Source of the DNA: JAGPUQ01 sp041594335
Lineage (GTDB): Bacteria > Pseudomonadota > Gammaproteobacteria > Pseudomonadales > Porticoccaceae
DNA: 64,000 bases
Assembly (NCBI GenBank): GCA_041594335.1
Contig: JBFHML010000004.1
Coordinates: forward strand, 6,444 to 70,443
Direction of reading: 5' to 3'
A program made the translations under genes and the position numbers. A model generated the notes under the pieces. The model saw only the letters and a program-made list of their open reading frames with translations. It was not told the origin of the DNA and made no database searches. This document shows, piece after piece, positions 53,189 through 61,030 of the stretch. Positions within the stretch are counted from its first letter, which is position 1; the number at the start of each line of letters is the position of its first letter.

Positions 53189-54232
53189 CTATTCGAGAGC
53201 GTCTCCGGCTGCGGCGACATCCGTGTCCGAGTCGGCCACTTCGGTGACACCTAACAACTTGGCGCGAAGTCGCGTATCCAATTCAGCGGCTATGTGGGAA
53301 TTCTGTCGTAGGAACTCGCAGGCGTTATTCTTGCCCTGACCGATCTTATCGCCACCGTAGGAATACCAGGCCCCGGCTTTTTCCACAAAACCACATTTGA
53401 CTCCGAGATCGATCAATTCACCCATGGCATTGATACCGGAGCCATAGAGAATCTGAAATTCCGCTTGCCGAAACGGGGGTGACACTTTGTTTTTGACCAC
53501 TTTCACCCGGGTCTCATTACCGACGACTTCCTCCCCTTCTTTGACGGCGCCGATACGCCGGATGTCGAGTCGCACCGAGGCATAAAACTTCAGCGCGTTG
53601 CCCCCGGTCGTCGTCTCTGGATTGCCAAACATCACGCCAATTTTCATGCGGATCTGGTTGATAAAAATGACGAGACAATTGGAGTTCTTGATGCTGCCGG
53701 TCAGTTTGCGCAACGCTTGGGACATCAGCCTGGCCTGAAGTCCAACGTGGGCATCACCCATTTCACCCTCAATTTCCGCCCTTGGCACCAGTGCCGCCAC
53801 CGAATCCACCACGAGGACGTCGATCGCCCCGGAGCGAACCAGCATGTCGGTGACTTCCAGTGCCTGTTCACCAGTATCTGGCTGGGATAGGATCAAGTCT
53901 TCAATATTGACGCCCAGCTTCTCGGCATAAATAGGATCCAGTGCATGCTCGGCATCGACAAATGCGCAGGTGCCCCCGCGTTTTTGGGCCTGAGCAATCA
54001 CCGAGAGGGTCAAGGTCGTCTTGCCGGAGGATTCTGGCCCGTAGATCTCTACGACGCGCCCGCGCGGCAGTCCCCCGATACCCAGTGCGATGTCCAGACC
54101 CAGCGAGCCGGTGGAAACACTGGGTATCGCAACGTGCTCCTTGTCGCCCATGCGCATTACCGTACCCTTGCCGAACTGACGTTCGATCTGGCCTAGGGCC
54201 GCCTGCAATGCCTTTTCCTTATTTGGATCCAT
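53189..54232 (-). CDS. recA: Recombinase RecA
   Basis: 347 residues (E. coli 353). Walker A is at 65-73 (GPESSGKTT); VDSVAALVPRAEIEGE and the loop-2 GGNALKFYASVRLDIRR are near identical to the family. The start MDPNKEKALQAAL is the family start; an in-frame extension would cross the SOS box. It is the first gene of recA-recX and is preceded by a strong LexA operator. Confidence 0.98.
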   Translation of the reverse strand: MDPNKEKALQAALGQIERQFGKGTVMRMGDKEHVAIPSVSTGSLGLDIALGIGGLPRGRVVEIYGPESSGKTTLTLSVIAQAQKRGGTCAFVDAEHALDPIYAEKLGVNIEDLILSQPDTGEQALEVTDMLVRSGAIDVLVVDSVAALVPRAEIEGEMGDAHVGLQARLMSQALRKLTGSIKNSNCLVIFINQIRMKIGVMFGNPETTTGGNALKFYASVRLDIRRIGAVKEGEEVVGNETRVKVVKNKVSPPFRQAEFQILYGSGINAMGELIDLGVKCGFVEKAGAWYSYGGDKIGQGKNNACEFLRQNSHIAAELDTRLRAKLLGVTEVADSDTDVAAAGDALE

Positions 54233-54290
54233 GAACTGTACCTCACCTGTGTCGCGGGTCTGGTTGTCGGTGATCGCTCGCCGCGCGAAA

Positions 54291-54322
54291 ACCGAATACT
54301 GTACAATCATACAGTATTCGGT
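54291..54322. promoter_or_regulatory. LexA (SOS) box at the recA promoter
   Basis: TACTGT-N8-ACAGTA at 54297-54316 matches the gammaproteobacterial CTGT-N8-ACAG consensus. The symmetry extends to a perfect 13-bp inverted repeat on each side of a 6-base centre. It lies 59 bases before the recA ATG and also 84 bases before the divergent tpm gene. Confidence 0.92.
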
Positions 54323-54405
54323 GCCGGTGGCGAACGCGGGATGGCGTCGCAGACAAGGTAAGATAGCCAGCGCACCCTGGCAAGGCACATTGCAGCGGAA
54401 GCCCT

Positions 54406-55062
54406 ATGGACTCTGAATTCTGGCTGGAGCGCTGGCGGCGCCGAGAGATTGGTTTTCACCTCGAGCACCCGAATCCCAAGCTCATCCGCTATTGGTCACA
54501 CTTGAATCTGGCGCCCGCCAGTCGCGTACTGGTACCGCTGTGCGGGAAGTCTGAAGACCTCCTCTGGCTCGCACGCCAAGGTCATCGGGTACTGGGAGTG
54601 GAGGTCAGCAGCCTTGCGGTCGAAGCCTTTTTCGCCGAACACAAACTGCAGCCACAGCGCCTGCCCGATGGCCCTTTCGAGCGCTGGACCGCGGGACCGC
54701 TCACCCTGTTGTGCGGTGATTTCTTTACCCTGGATCGACAAGCGGCGGGGCCGTTGGAGGCTGTCTACGATCGCGCGGCCCTGGTGGCGCTCCCGCCGGC
54801 TTTGCGCGATCGGTACGTCGGCTGCATCACCGAACTCCTGCCCCATGGGGCCGAGATGCTGCTAGTGACTTTTGATTACCCCCAAGAGGAAATGCAGGGC
54901 CCTCCTTTTGCCGTCGGCCCGGAGCTGGTCGAGGTGCTTTACGGGAACAAATTTAGCGTCGAGCACTTGGCATGCGACGCGATTTTGGCAGAGGAGCCGC
55001 GGTTTCAGGAGCGCGGTCTCACCGCACTGTCGGAACATGTATTTCGATTGCGGCGGTGCTGA
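54406..55062 (+). CDS. tpm: Thiopurine S-methyltransferase
   Basis: 218 residues (about 217 in Pseudomonas). The start DSEFWLERWRRREIGFHL and the SAM motif VLVPLCGKSEDLLWLA at about 41-56 identify bacterial TPMT, which methylates thiopurines and, in some bacteria, selenium or tellurium compounds. It is divergent from recA, where cinA is often found in other gammaproteobacteria. Confidence 0.93.
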   Translation: MDSEFWLERWRRREIGFHLEHPNPKLIRYWSHLNLAPASRVLVPLCGKSEDLLWLARQGHRVLGVEVSSLAVEAFFAEHKLQPQRLPDGPFERWTAGPLTLLCGDFFTLDRQAAGPLEAVYDRAALVALPPALRDRYVGCITELLPHGAEMLLVTFDYPQEEMQGPPFAVGPELVEVLYGNKFSVEHLACDAILAEEPRFQERGLTALSEHVFRLRRC

Positions 55063-55132
55063 ACGAGCGAAATTGACAGTTTCCAGAGGCCTCACTTAAG
55101 GTTGGCGCCTTTTCCCTCCCATGGAGATGTCC

Positions 55133-55648
55133 ATGCCCAAGTCTGTAGAAGTCGCCCCCGGGCGGTATCGCGAGTCCTACGGCCGCTATCTGGAAGATTT
55201 CAAAGTCGGTGATATCTACGAACATCGCCCTGGGCGGACCATCACCGAGACCGACAATACTTGGTTCACCCTACTGACCATGAACCAGCATCCGCTACAT
55301 TTCGACAAAGAATATGCGAAGCACAGCGAGTTCGGGAAGATTTTGGTCAACAGTACCATGACGGTTGCGGTAATCGCGGGCATGAGTGTCTCCGACGTCA
55401 GCCAAAAGACCATTGCCAACCTCGGCTGGAAGGAAATTCGCCTGCCGGCACCGGTTTTTGTCGGCGATACCCTCTACGCCGAGTCTGAGGTGTTGGAGAT
55501 GCGCGAATCGAAAAGCCGTCCTAACGCGGGACTCGTCACCGTCCGGACACTGGGCAAAAATCAAGACGACACCATAGTCTGCGACTTCGTCCGTACCATG
55601 CTGATTCCCAAAGCCGGCCACGCGGTCGACGACAAAGCCGGTTACTGA
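55133..55648 (+). CDS. MaoC-family acyl-CoA hydratase
   Basis: 171 residues from the third of three close ATGs. This start is preferred because GGAG lies six bases before it; the first two would add four residues at most. The hot-dog fold has the hydratase motif with D and H in TMNQHPLHFDKEYAKHSEFG. Related proteins hydrate mesaconyl- or enoyl-CoA. The gene opens a run with an acyl-CoA dehydrogenase 19 bp downstream. Confidence 0.87.
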   Translation: MPKSVEVAPGRYRESYGRYLEDFKVGDIYEHRPGRTITETDNTWFTLLTMNQHPLHFDKEYAKHSEFGKILVNSTMTVAVIAGMSVSDVSQKTIANLGWKEIRLPAPVFVGDTLYAESEVLEMRESKSRPNAGLVTVRTLGKNQDDTIVCDFVRTMLIPKAGHAVDDKAGY

Positions 55649-55667
55649 CCCAAACAAGGGGCCCGCC

Positions 55668-56813
55668 ATGGCCAGTGAAGACGACAACCTGATTCTCGAC
55701 AGTGTGCATCGCTGGTTGGAGCGCGACGTCGCGCCCTATGCCCACGACCTCGAACAGGCCGATGAGTATCCGTACGCGATGGTTGAGCAAATGAAGGCGC
55801 TGGGGCTGTTCGGCGCCACCATCGCGCCGGAGTACGGTGGGCTTGGACTTTCGGCGTCGACCTACGCGAAGATCGTGGCCGCGGTTTCTGAGGTTTGGAT
55901 GTCGTTGTCCGGGATCTTCAACTCCCACCTGATCATGGCTCGGTGTGTGCAAAGTTATGGTACCGAGGCCCAGAAGCAGCGATATTTGCCACGGTTTGCC
56001 AGCGGGGAGTTGCGCGGCGGCATCGGGTTGACCGAACCAGACGCCGGGACCGATCTCCAGGGGATTCGTTGCGTTGCGCGCCGTGACGGCGACCACTATG
56101 TCGTCAACGGCACCAAAACCTGGATTACCAACTCCCTAGAGGGAGACTGTATTGCCCTGCTCGTCAAAACCGATCCTCAGGCTAGCCCGCCTCGCAAAGG
56201 CATGAGCATGTTCATCGCCGAAAAGGGCCCGGGGTTCAAAGTTACCCGCAAACTTAAGAAACTAGGTTACCGTGGTATCGACACTGCGGAAATCCTCTTT
56301 GAGGATTACCGAGTCCATCGCGATTGCTTGATCGGCGGCACGGAAGGCCGTGGTTTTTATAACGCCGTGGGCGGTCTCGAACTGGGGCGTATCAATGTCG
56401 CGGCCCGGGGCGTGGGAGTGGCGACCGCTGCGCTCAAGCAGGCGACCGCTTATTCCCAACAGCGCAGAACCTTCGGCAAACCGATCTGCGAACACCAAGC
56501 GATTCAGCTCAAGCTGGGCGAAATGGCTACCCGTGCCGAAGCTGCCCGCCTCTTGGTTGAACAGGCCGCCCAAGCCTACGACCGCGGCGAGCGTTGCGAT
56601 ATGGAAGCCGGGATGGCGAAGTACTTCGCCACCGAGGCCGCGGCCAAAAACGCTGACGAAAACCTGCGGATCCACGGTGCTTACGGGTATTCCTGCGAAT
56701 TCGACGCCGAGCGGCTTTACCGCGATGCGCCCTTGATGATTATCGGCGAGGGCACCAACGAAATGCAGCGCATCATCATCGCCCGGCAATTGATTGAGCG
56801 AAACCCGGCATGA
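55668..56813 (+). CDS. Acyl-CoA dehydrogenase
   Basis: 381 residues. FAD-binding segments GLTEPDAGTD and WITNS, the RRTFGKPICEHQAIQ helix and the catalytic Glu at about 361 in IGEGTNEMQR are present, as in short/branched chain and glutaryl-type dehydrogenases. It oxidises an acyl-CoA to the enoyl-CoA, which the adjacent MaoC enzyme could hydrate. Ribosome-binding site AGGGG is good. Confidence 0.93.
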   Translation: MASEDDNLILDSVHRWLERDVAPYAHDLEQADEYPYAMVEQMKALGLFGATIAPEYGGLGLSASTYAKIVAAVSEVWMSLSGIFNSHLIMARCVQSYGTEAQKQRYLPRFASGELRGGIGLTEPDAGTDLQGIRCVARRDGDHYVVNGTKTWITNSLEGDCIALLVKTDPQASPPRKGMSMFIAEKGPGFKVTRKLKKLGYRGIDTAEILFEDYRVHRDCLIGGTEGRGFYNAVGGLELGRINVAARGVGVATAALKQATAYSQQRRTFGKPICEHQAIQLKLGEMATRAEAARLLVEQAAQAYDRGERCDMEAGMAKYFATEAAAKNADENLRIHGAYGYSCEFDAERLYRDAPLMIIGEGTNEMQRIIIARQLIERNPA

Positions 56814-56987
56814 TTGTCATCGTCGATCATAGCGTCTAGATTCGCGACAACGCGTGGCCTCACGGCAGTTGACGAGCGATACAGATCGAGCCGAACCCGA
56901 GATCGGCAGTGGCTTTCGAACCGCGCTCCAAACTGGAGCGGCTTACTGAGAGAAACCATCAGATAACAACAACCCTGAGAGGAATCC

Positions 56988-57863
56988 ATGAGCGATCGAC
57001 GTTACGAACAGCTTTCTTGGCAGATTGGCGACGTCTCCATTACCCGCTTGGTGGAAGTGGTTCTGGACGCACCCATCAACTCACTGTTCCCCGATAACAA
57101 CGTAGAAGAACTCGCCGAACACTTCAGCTGGCTCAAACCCCACTTCATCAATGATGCCGGCAATATGAATCTGAGCATCCACGCTTTTCTCATCGAGGCG
57201 GGTGGACTCAAGATGATCGTCGACACCTGTGCGGGCAATAACAAAGACTTACCGTTGTTTCCGGAGTGGAATCGCATGAACAACCCATTCCTGGACAACA
57301 TGGCGCAGCTGGGATTCGCGCCCGAGAGCATCGACCGTGTCATGTGTACCCATATGCACTTCGATCATGTCGGCTGGAATACTGTGCAAGTAGACGGCAA
57401 ATGGGTTCCGACTTTCCCCAATGCCCGCTACCTCTATGCCAAGGGCGAGTGGGATTTTTGGAAGGATCACGAAGACCCCTACGGCGCCAATACCATCGAG
57501 CATGCTTTGCTGCCCGTAGTCGACGCCGGTCTCGTCGATCTCGTCGAATCCAACCACCAAGTCTGCGACGAAATCAGTCTGATGCCAACGCCTGGGCATA
57601 CTCCAGGCCACGTCAGTGTGCTGATTCGCTCTCAGGGCCAGGAGGCCGTGATCACCGGTGACATGTTCCACCACCCGTGCCAGATGGTTCATCCGGAGTG
57701 GATCGATATGGCGGATACTTCCAGCGAGGTGGCAGAACAAACTCGGCGCGAGTTTATGGCCCGTTTCGGCGACCAGCCAGCATTGGTGTTGGGCACCCAT
57801 TTCGCCACCCCCACGGCTGGGCACATCGTCAGTACCGACCGGGGATATCGCTTCAAGAGCTAA
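56988..57863 (+). CDS. MBL-fold metallo-hydrolase
   Basis: 291 residues. The dinuclear zinc motif THMHFDHVG is near residue 120, the bridging-His region PGHTPGHVSV near 205 and TGDMFHHP near 223. This group includes N-acyl-homoserine lactonases and thioesterases; no clear lactonase pattern stands out. It is on the same strand as the acyl-CoA genes, separated by 174 bp that hold only a small hairpin (56925-56939). Confidence 0.87.
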   Translation: MSDRRYEQLSWQIGDVSITRLVEVVLDAPINSLFPDNNVEELAEHFSWLKPHFINDAGNMNLSIHAFLIEAGGLKMIVDTCAGNNKDLPLFPEWNRMNNPFLDNMAQLGFAPESIDRVMCTHMHFDHVGWNTVQVDGKWVPTFPNARYLYAKGEWDFWKDHEDPYGANTIEHALLPVVDAGLVDLVESNHQVCDEISLMPTPGHTPGHVSVLIRSQGQEAVITGDMFHHPCQMVHPEWIDMADTSSEVAEQTRREFMARFGDQPALVLGTHFATPTAGHIVSTDRGYRFKS

Positions 57864-57932
57864 ATCGCGGAGACGTTTGGCGTCAGGCACGCTCTCCCGA
57901 CACCGGCTAGGGCAGATCACGAAGGAAGAATT

Positions 57933-59048
57933 ATGAAACGCGCACTGGTGGTCGGCGGTACCGGCCCTACCGGTCCCCATGTCATTCAAGGGCTGTTGGA
58001 CCGAGGTTACGAGACCACTATTTTTCACCGCGGCGCCCATGAGCCACCGGGGTTGCCCGATGTCGAGCATATCCATGGCGACCCGCATTTCGCGGAAACC
58101 ATCGCCGAAGCGCTCGGTGGCCGACAATTTGATCTGGTCATGGCCATGTACGGCCGCATCCGTTTGCTCGCAGATCATTTCGTCGACCGTTGTGAACGGT
58201 TTATCGGCGTGGGCGGCATTCCTGTCTATGCGGGGCTGATGGATCCCGATGGTGCGCATCCCTGGGGCTTGCCGGTACCAGTACCCGAAACGGCGCCTCC
58301 CTCCGATTACCCCGGCGAGACCGATGGGACTCGCTTTGCTCACCTGATCTGGCGCACGGAGCGCCATGTCCTCGATCTCGGTGAGCGTGGCGCCTTCAAC
58401 GCCGCCTATTTCCGTTATCCGGCCATCTATGGCCCGCGCCAGCCAACTCCGCAGGAATGGTCTGTGATCCGCCGAGTCCGCGACGGCCGGCCTTGGATCA
58501 TTCTTCCTAATGGTGGGCTAATCCTGACTAGTCGCTGTGCCGCACGTAATGCCGCCCACTGCTTGCTACTTGCGGTTGACCGTCCCGAGGCGAGTCGCAA
58601 CCAAGCCTACAATTGCGCCGATGAGCAGCAGTTTACTCAGCGCCAGTGGGTCGAATTGTTATCGGAGTTCGCTGGACGGCAATTGGAAATTCTTGCATTA
58701 CCGGAGGAGCTCGCCGCCCCTTCCGAGGTGCTTACCCGCCAACTGGGCGGACATAACCATTGCCTGTTAGACATTGGCAAAGCGCGTGCGGAGCTGGGCT
58801 ACCAAGACGTGATTGACCCGCTTGATGCGCTGCGCGAAACCGCTACCTGGTATCTCGCCAATCCATTGCGTGACACCGACTATCATCCCGATCCTTTTGA
58901 CTATGCTGCGGAAGATCGTCTGGTCGAGGCGTATCGGCGTGCGGTGGAGCGCGTTCAGGAGGAAGCCCCCTTCCCGAAACCGGAGTTTCACCACTCCTAC
59001 GCCCACCCAAAACAACCGGGACAGGGGCCGGACCACCGCGGACGCTAG
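57933..59048 (+). CDS. NAD(P)-dependent epimerase/dehydratase (atypical SDR)
   Basis: 371 residues. The nucleotide motif GGTGPTG is at 8-14 and the later YFRYPAIYGPRQPTP is typical of extended SDRs. The catalytic YxxxK is not seen at the expected place (FAHLIWRTERHV stands there), so it is an atypical member or an NAD-binding sensor. It ends 11 bp before rmuC, which is convergent. Confidence 0.82.
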   Translation: MKRALVVGGTGPTGPHVIQGLLDRGYETTIFHRGAHEPPGLPDVEHIHGDPHFAETIAEALGGRQFDLVMAMYGRIRLLADHFVDRCERFIGVGGIPVYAGLMDPDGAHPWGLPVPVPETAPPSDYPGETDGTRFAHLIWRTERHVLDLGERGAFNAAYFRYPAIYGPRQPTPQEWSVIRRVRDGRPWIILPNGGLILTSRCAARNAAHCLLLAVDRPEASRNQAYNCADEQQFTQRQWVELLSEFAGRQLEILALPEELAAPSEVLTRQLGGHNHCLLDIGKARAELGYQDVIDPLDALRETATWYLANPLRDTDYHPDPFDYAAEDRLVEAYRRAVERVQEEAPFPKPEFHHSYAHPKQPGQGPDHRGR

Positions 59049-59059
59049 TCCTCGTCCGA

Positions 59060-60439
59060 TCATCCAGGCTCGGGATTTCGAGGGCCCGTGGGGTCTGCAT
59101 GCCATTGCAGCTCCACGGCACTCAGTGCCCTCGCTTCCCGAGTCACTGGCTCCACAGGGTCGATTCCGCGCCCCTCACTGACCGCCTTTAGATCGCGGAA
59201 GCGTCGTGCCGCCGGCAATACACGGGATTCCAGCGTGCCAACCGAATCGTTGTACGCCCCCATGGCGTTGTCGAGACTTTTGCCAACCCTGGCCCAATGC
59301 TCGGCCAGTCTGGCGATGCGCTCATAAAGCTCTTTACCCAGCCGGGCAACCTCGCGCGCATTCTGGTCAATCGCCTCTTGACGCCATCCGTAAAACACGG
59401 CCTTGAGCAGTGCAATCAAGGTGGTGGGGCTCGCGGGAATGACCCGGTTTTCCGCCGCCCATTCGATCAGACTCGGGTCCTGCATCAATGCAGCGGAAAA
59501 AAAGGCCTCTCCGGGTACGAAGAGCACCACGAACTCTGGACTGGGGTCGAACTGCTCGAAATAGCTCTTCTTTCCCAACTGGTCGATATGGGTGCGAAGT
59601 TGTCGGGTGTGGTCGACCAGGGCCTGTTGGCGGGCCGCCTCGTCGGCGGCGTCCATGGCACGCAGATATGCATCCAGCGAAACCTTGGCATCGACCACTA
59701 CCTGCCGGTTGCCAGGGAGGTGCACGATGAGATCCGGCCGCTGGCGGCCTTGGTCGGTCGCGCGGGTGACCTGCTCCTCGAAATCGCAGTGTTCGAGCAT
59801 ACCGGCGAGTTCGACCACCCGACGTAACTGGACCTCCCCCCAACGGCCGCGCACCTGGGGTTGGCGCAACGCCTTGACCAGATCGGCTGTTTCGCGATGG
59901 AGTCGAGGCAGGTGCGTTTCGAGCAAAGCGCGCAGCTGGGTATCCAGCGCCTGATATGCCCCGATGCGGGCCCTCTCGATTTCATCGAGCTTACCGTCGA
60001 ATTTCTCCAAACGATCTCGAATCGGCTGGGTCAGGTTGTCGATGGCCTGCTCGCGGGCTTTTAACTCCGCCTTGGCGCCCTCCTGAAACCTGCCCAGATT
60101 TTCCGTGGCCAGCCGTAAAAAGGATTCCTGGCTGTCCCGTAGGGCCTCGCTCGATATCGTCTTGAAAGCATCCCCCAGCTGCCGCTTCGCTTGCTCCAGC
60201 AAGGCAAGCTTCTCCGCGCCGAGCCGTTCTTCCGCCAGGAGGCGCTCGCTGAGACGGGCGTGCGCGACGCTCCTATCAGCCAGGGCCGCACGGGTAGCTC
60301 CCAGCTCCGCTTCAACGGCCTCCAGCCGCGCCTGAGCGACACTGATCTCGGTGACCAATGAAGCGCGCTGCGCGCGCTGCACGAGCCAAACGACGACCGC
60401 CCCGCATACGATGCCGCCGACTAACCACAAGGCTTCCAT
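59060..60439 (-). CDS. rmuC: DNA recombination protein RmuC
   Basis: 459 residues (E. coli 475). An N-terminal membrane helix (MEALWLVGGIVCGAVVVWLV) is followed by a coiled coil to about residue 130 and the RmuC domain, with VRGRWGEVQLRRVVELAGM and VVDAKVSLDAYLRAM, the latter resembling the PD-(D/E)XK nuclease core. RmuC limits inversions and acts at damaged DNA. Confidence 0.94.
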   Translation of the reverse strand: MEALWLVGGIVCGAVVVWLVQRAQRASLVTEISVAQARLEAVEAELGATRAALADRSVAHARLSERLLAEERLGAEKLALLEQAKRQLGDAFKTISSEALRDSQESFLRLATENLGRFQEGAKAELKAREQAIDNLTQPIRDRLEKFDGKLDEIERARIGAYQALDTQLRALLETHLPRLHRETADLVKALRQPQVRGRWGEVQLRRVVELAGMLEHCDFEEQVTRATDQGRQRPDLIVHLPGNRQVVVDAKVSLDAYLRAMDAADEAARQQALVDHTRQLRTHIDQLGKKSYFEQFDPSPEFVVLFVPGEAFFSAALMQDPSLIEWAAENRVIPASPTTLIALLKAVFYGWRQEAIDQNAREVARLGKELYERIARLAEHWARVGKSLDNAMGAYNDSVGTLESRVLPAARRFRDLKAVSEGRGIDPVEPVTREARALSAVELQWHADPTGPRNPEPG

Positions 60440-61030
60440 CGTGATCCAATCTCCGGAATCATGAGTCTGTAAGCGACGCACCGCGCCAGCCACCAAGCGC
60501 TGCGGCCGGTCGATGGGGCGGCACCAATCAACGCCGAGCGCCGGGCATCGTCATTGTGCCACGGCGTCCAGCAAGTGGCCTCAGCTACGGTAATTAATTG
60601 AATCCGGTAGTAATTGTTGTTATGCTGCGAGCTGCCGACCGGGCCTTGATGACAACGCCCTACTTCGGCGACAGCCGCTAGCGGCAAAGTTACTCCAGCA
60701 CGCGTGGATATCGAAAGCACTGAATCGACGCGCGCTTCTAATTTAAGCCCACGCCGTCGGCGTGGCGGTAATGCCGAGACGAATTTGATTGGGATTGTCG
60801 GTCGTTGCTTCCGGCCGGGCGTATTGAATCGCGCCTCGTGGGAGGCCAGACGACCTGGAAGGTCCGTTCACTGTCACCGAATGACGGAAAACCCGCTGAC
60901 CATCTCGACCCGATTCCGATGTGCCTGACGCGTCCGACCGCCTTTGGGGCGCACCACACGCATTTGGCTGCACAACATCGTCTCCGTTCCTACCGACACC
61001 CCTCCGGCGTATCGATTACGCAGGATTCAC
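60440..61030. other. 591-bp non-coding region, long leader of rne
   Basis: No open frame of credible composition was seen. The first part should hold the rmuC promoter. From about 60598 a good promoter reads toward rne, leaving a leader of roughly 400 bases. In E. coli the rne leader contains hairpins through which RNase E limits its own mRNA; the same purpose is likely here, but the E. coli hairpin sequences were not recognised. Confidence 0.6.
60598..60626 (+). promoter_or_regulatory. Candidate rne promoter
   Basis: TTGAAT, 17 bases, TATGCT, in an AT-rich patch within otherwise GC-rich DNA. The inferred start is near 60633, about 400 bases before the rne ATG. Confidence 0.55.
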
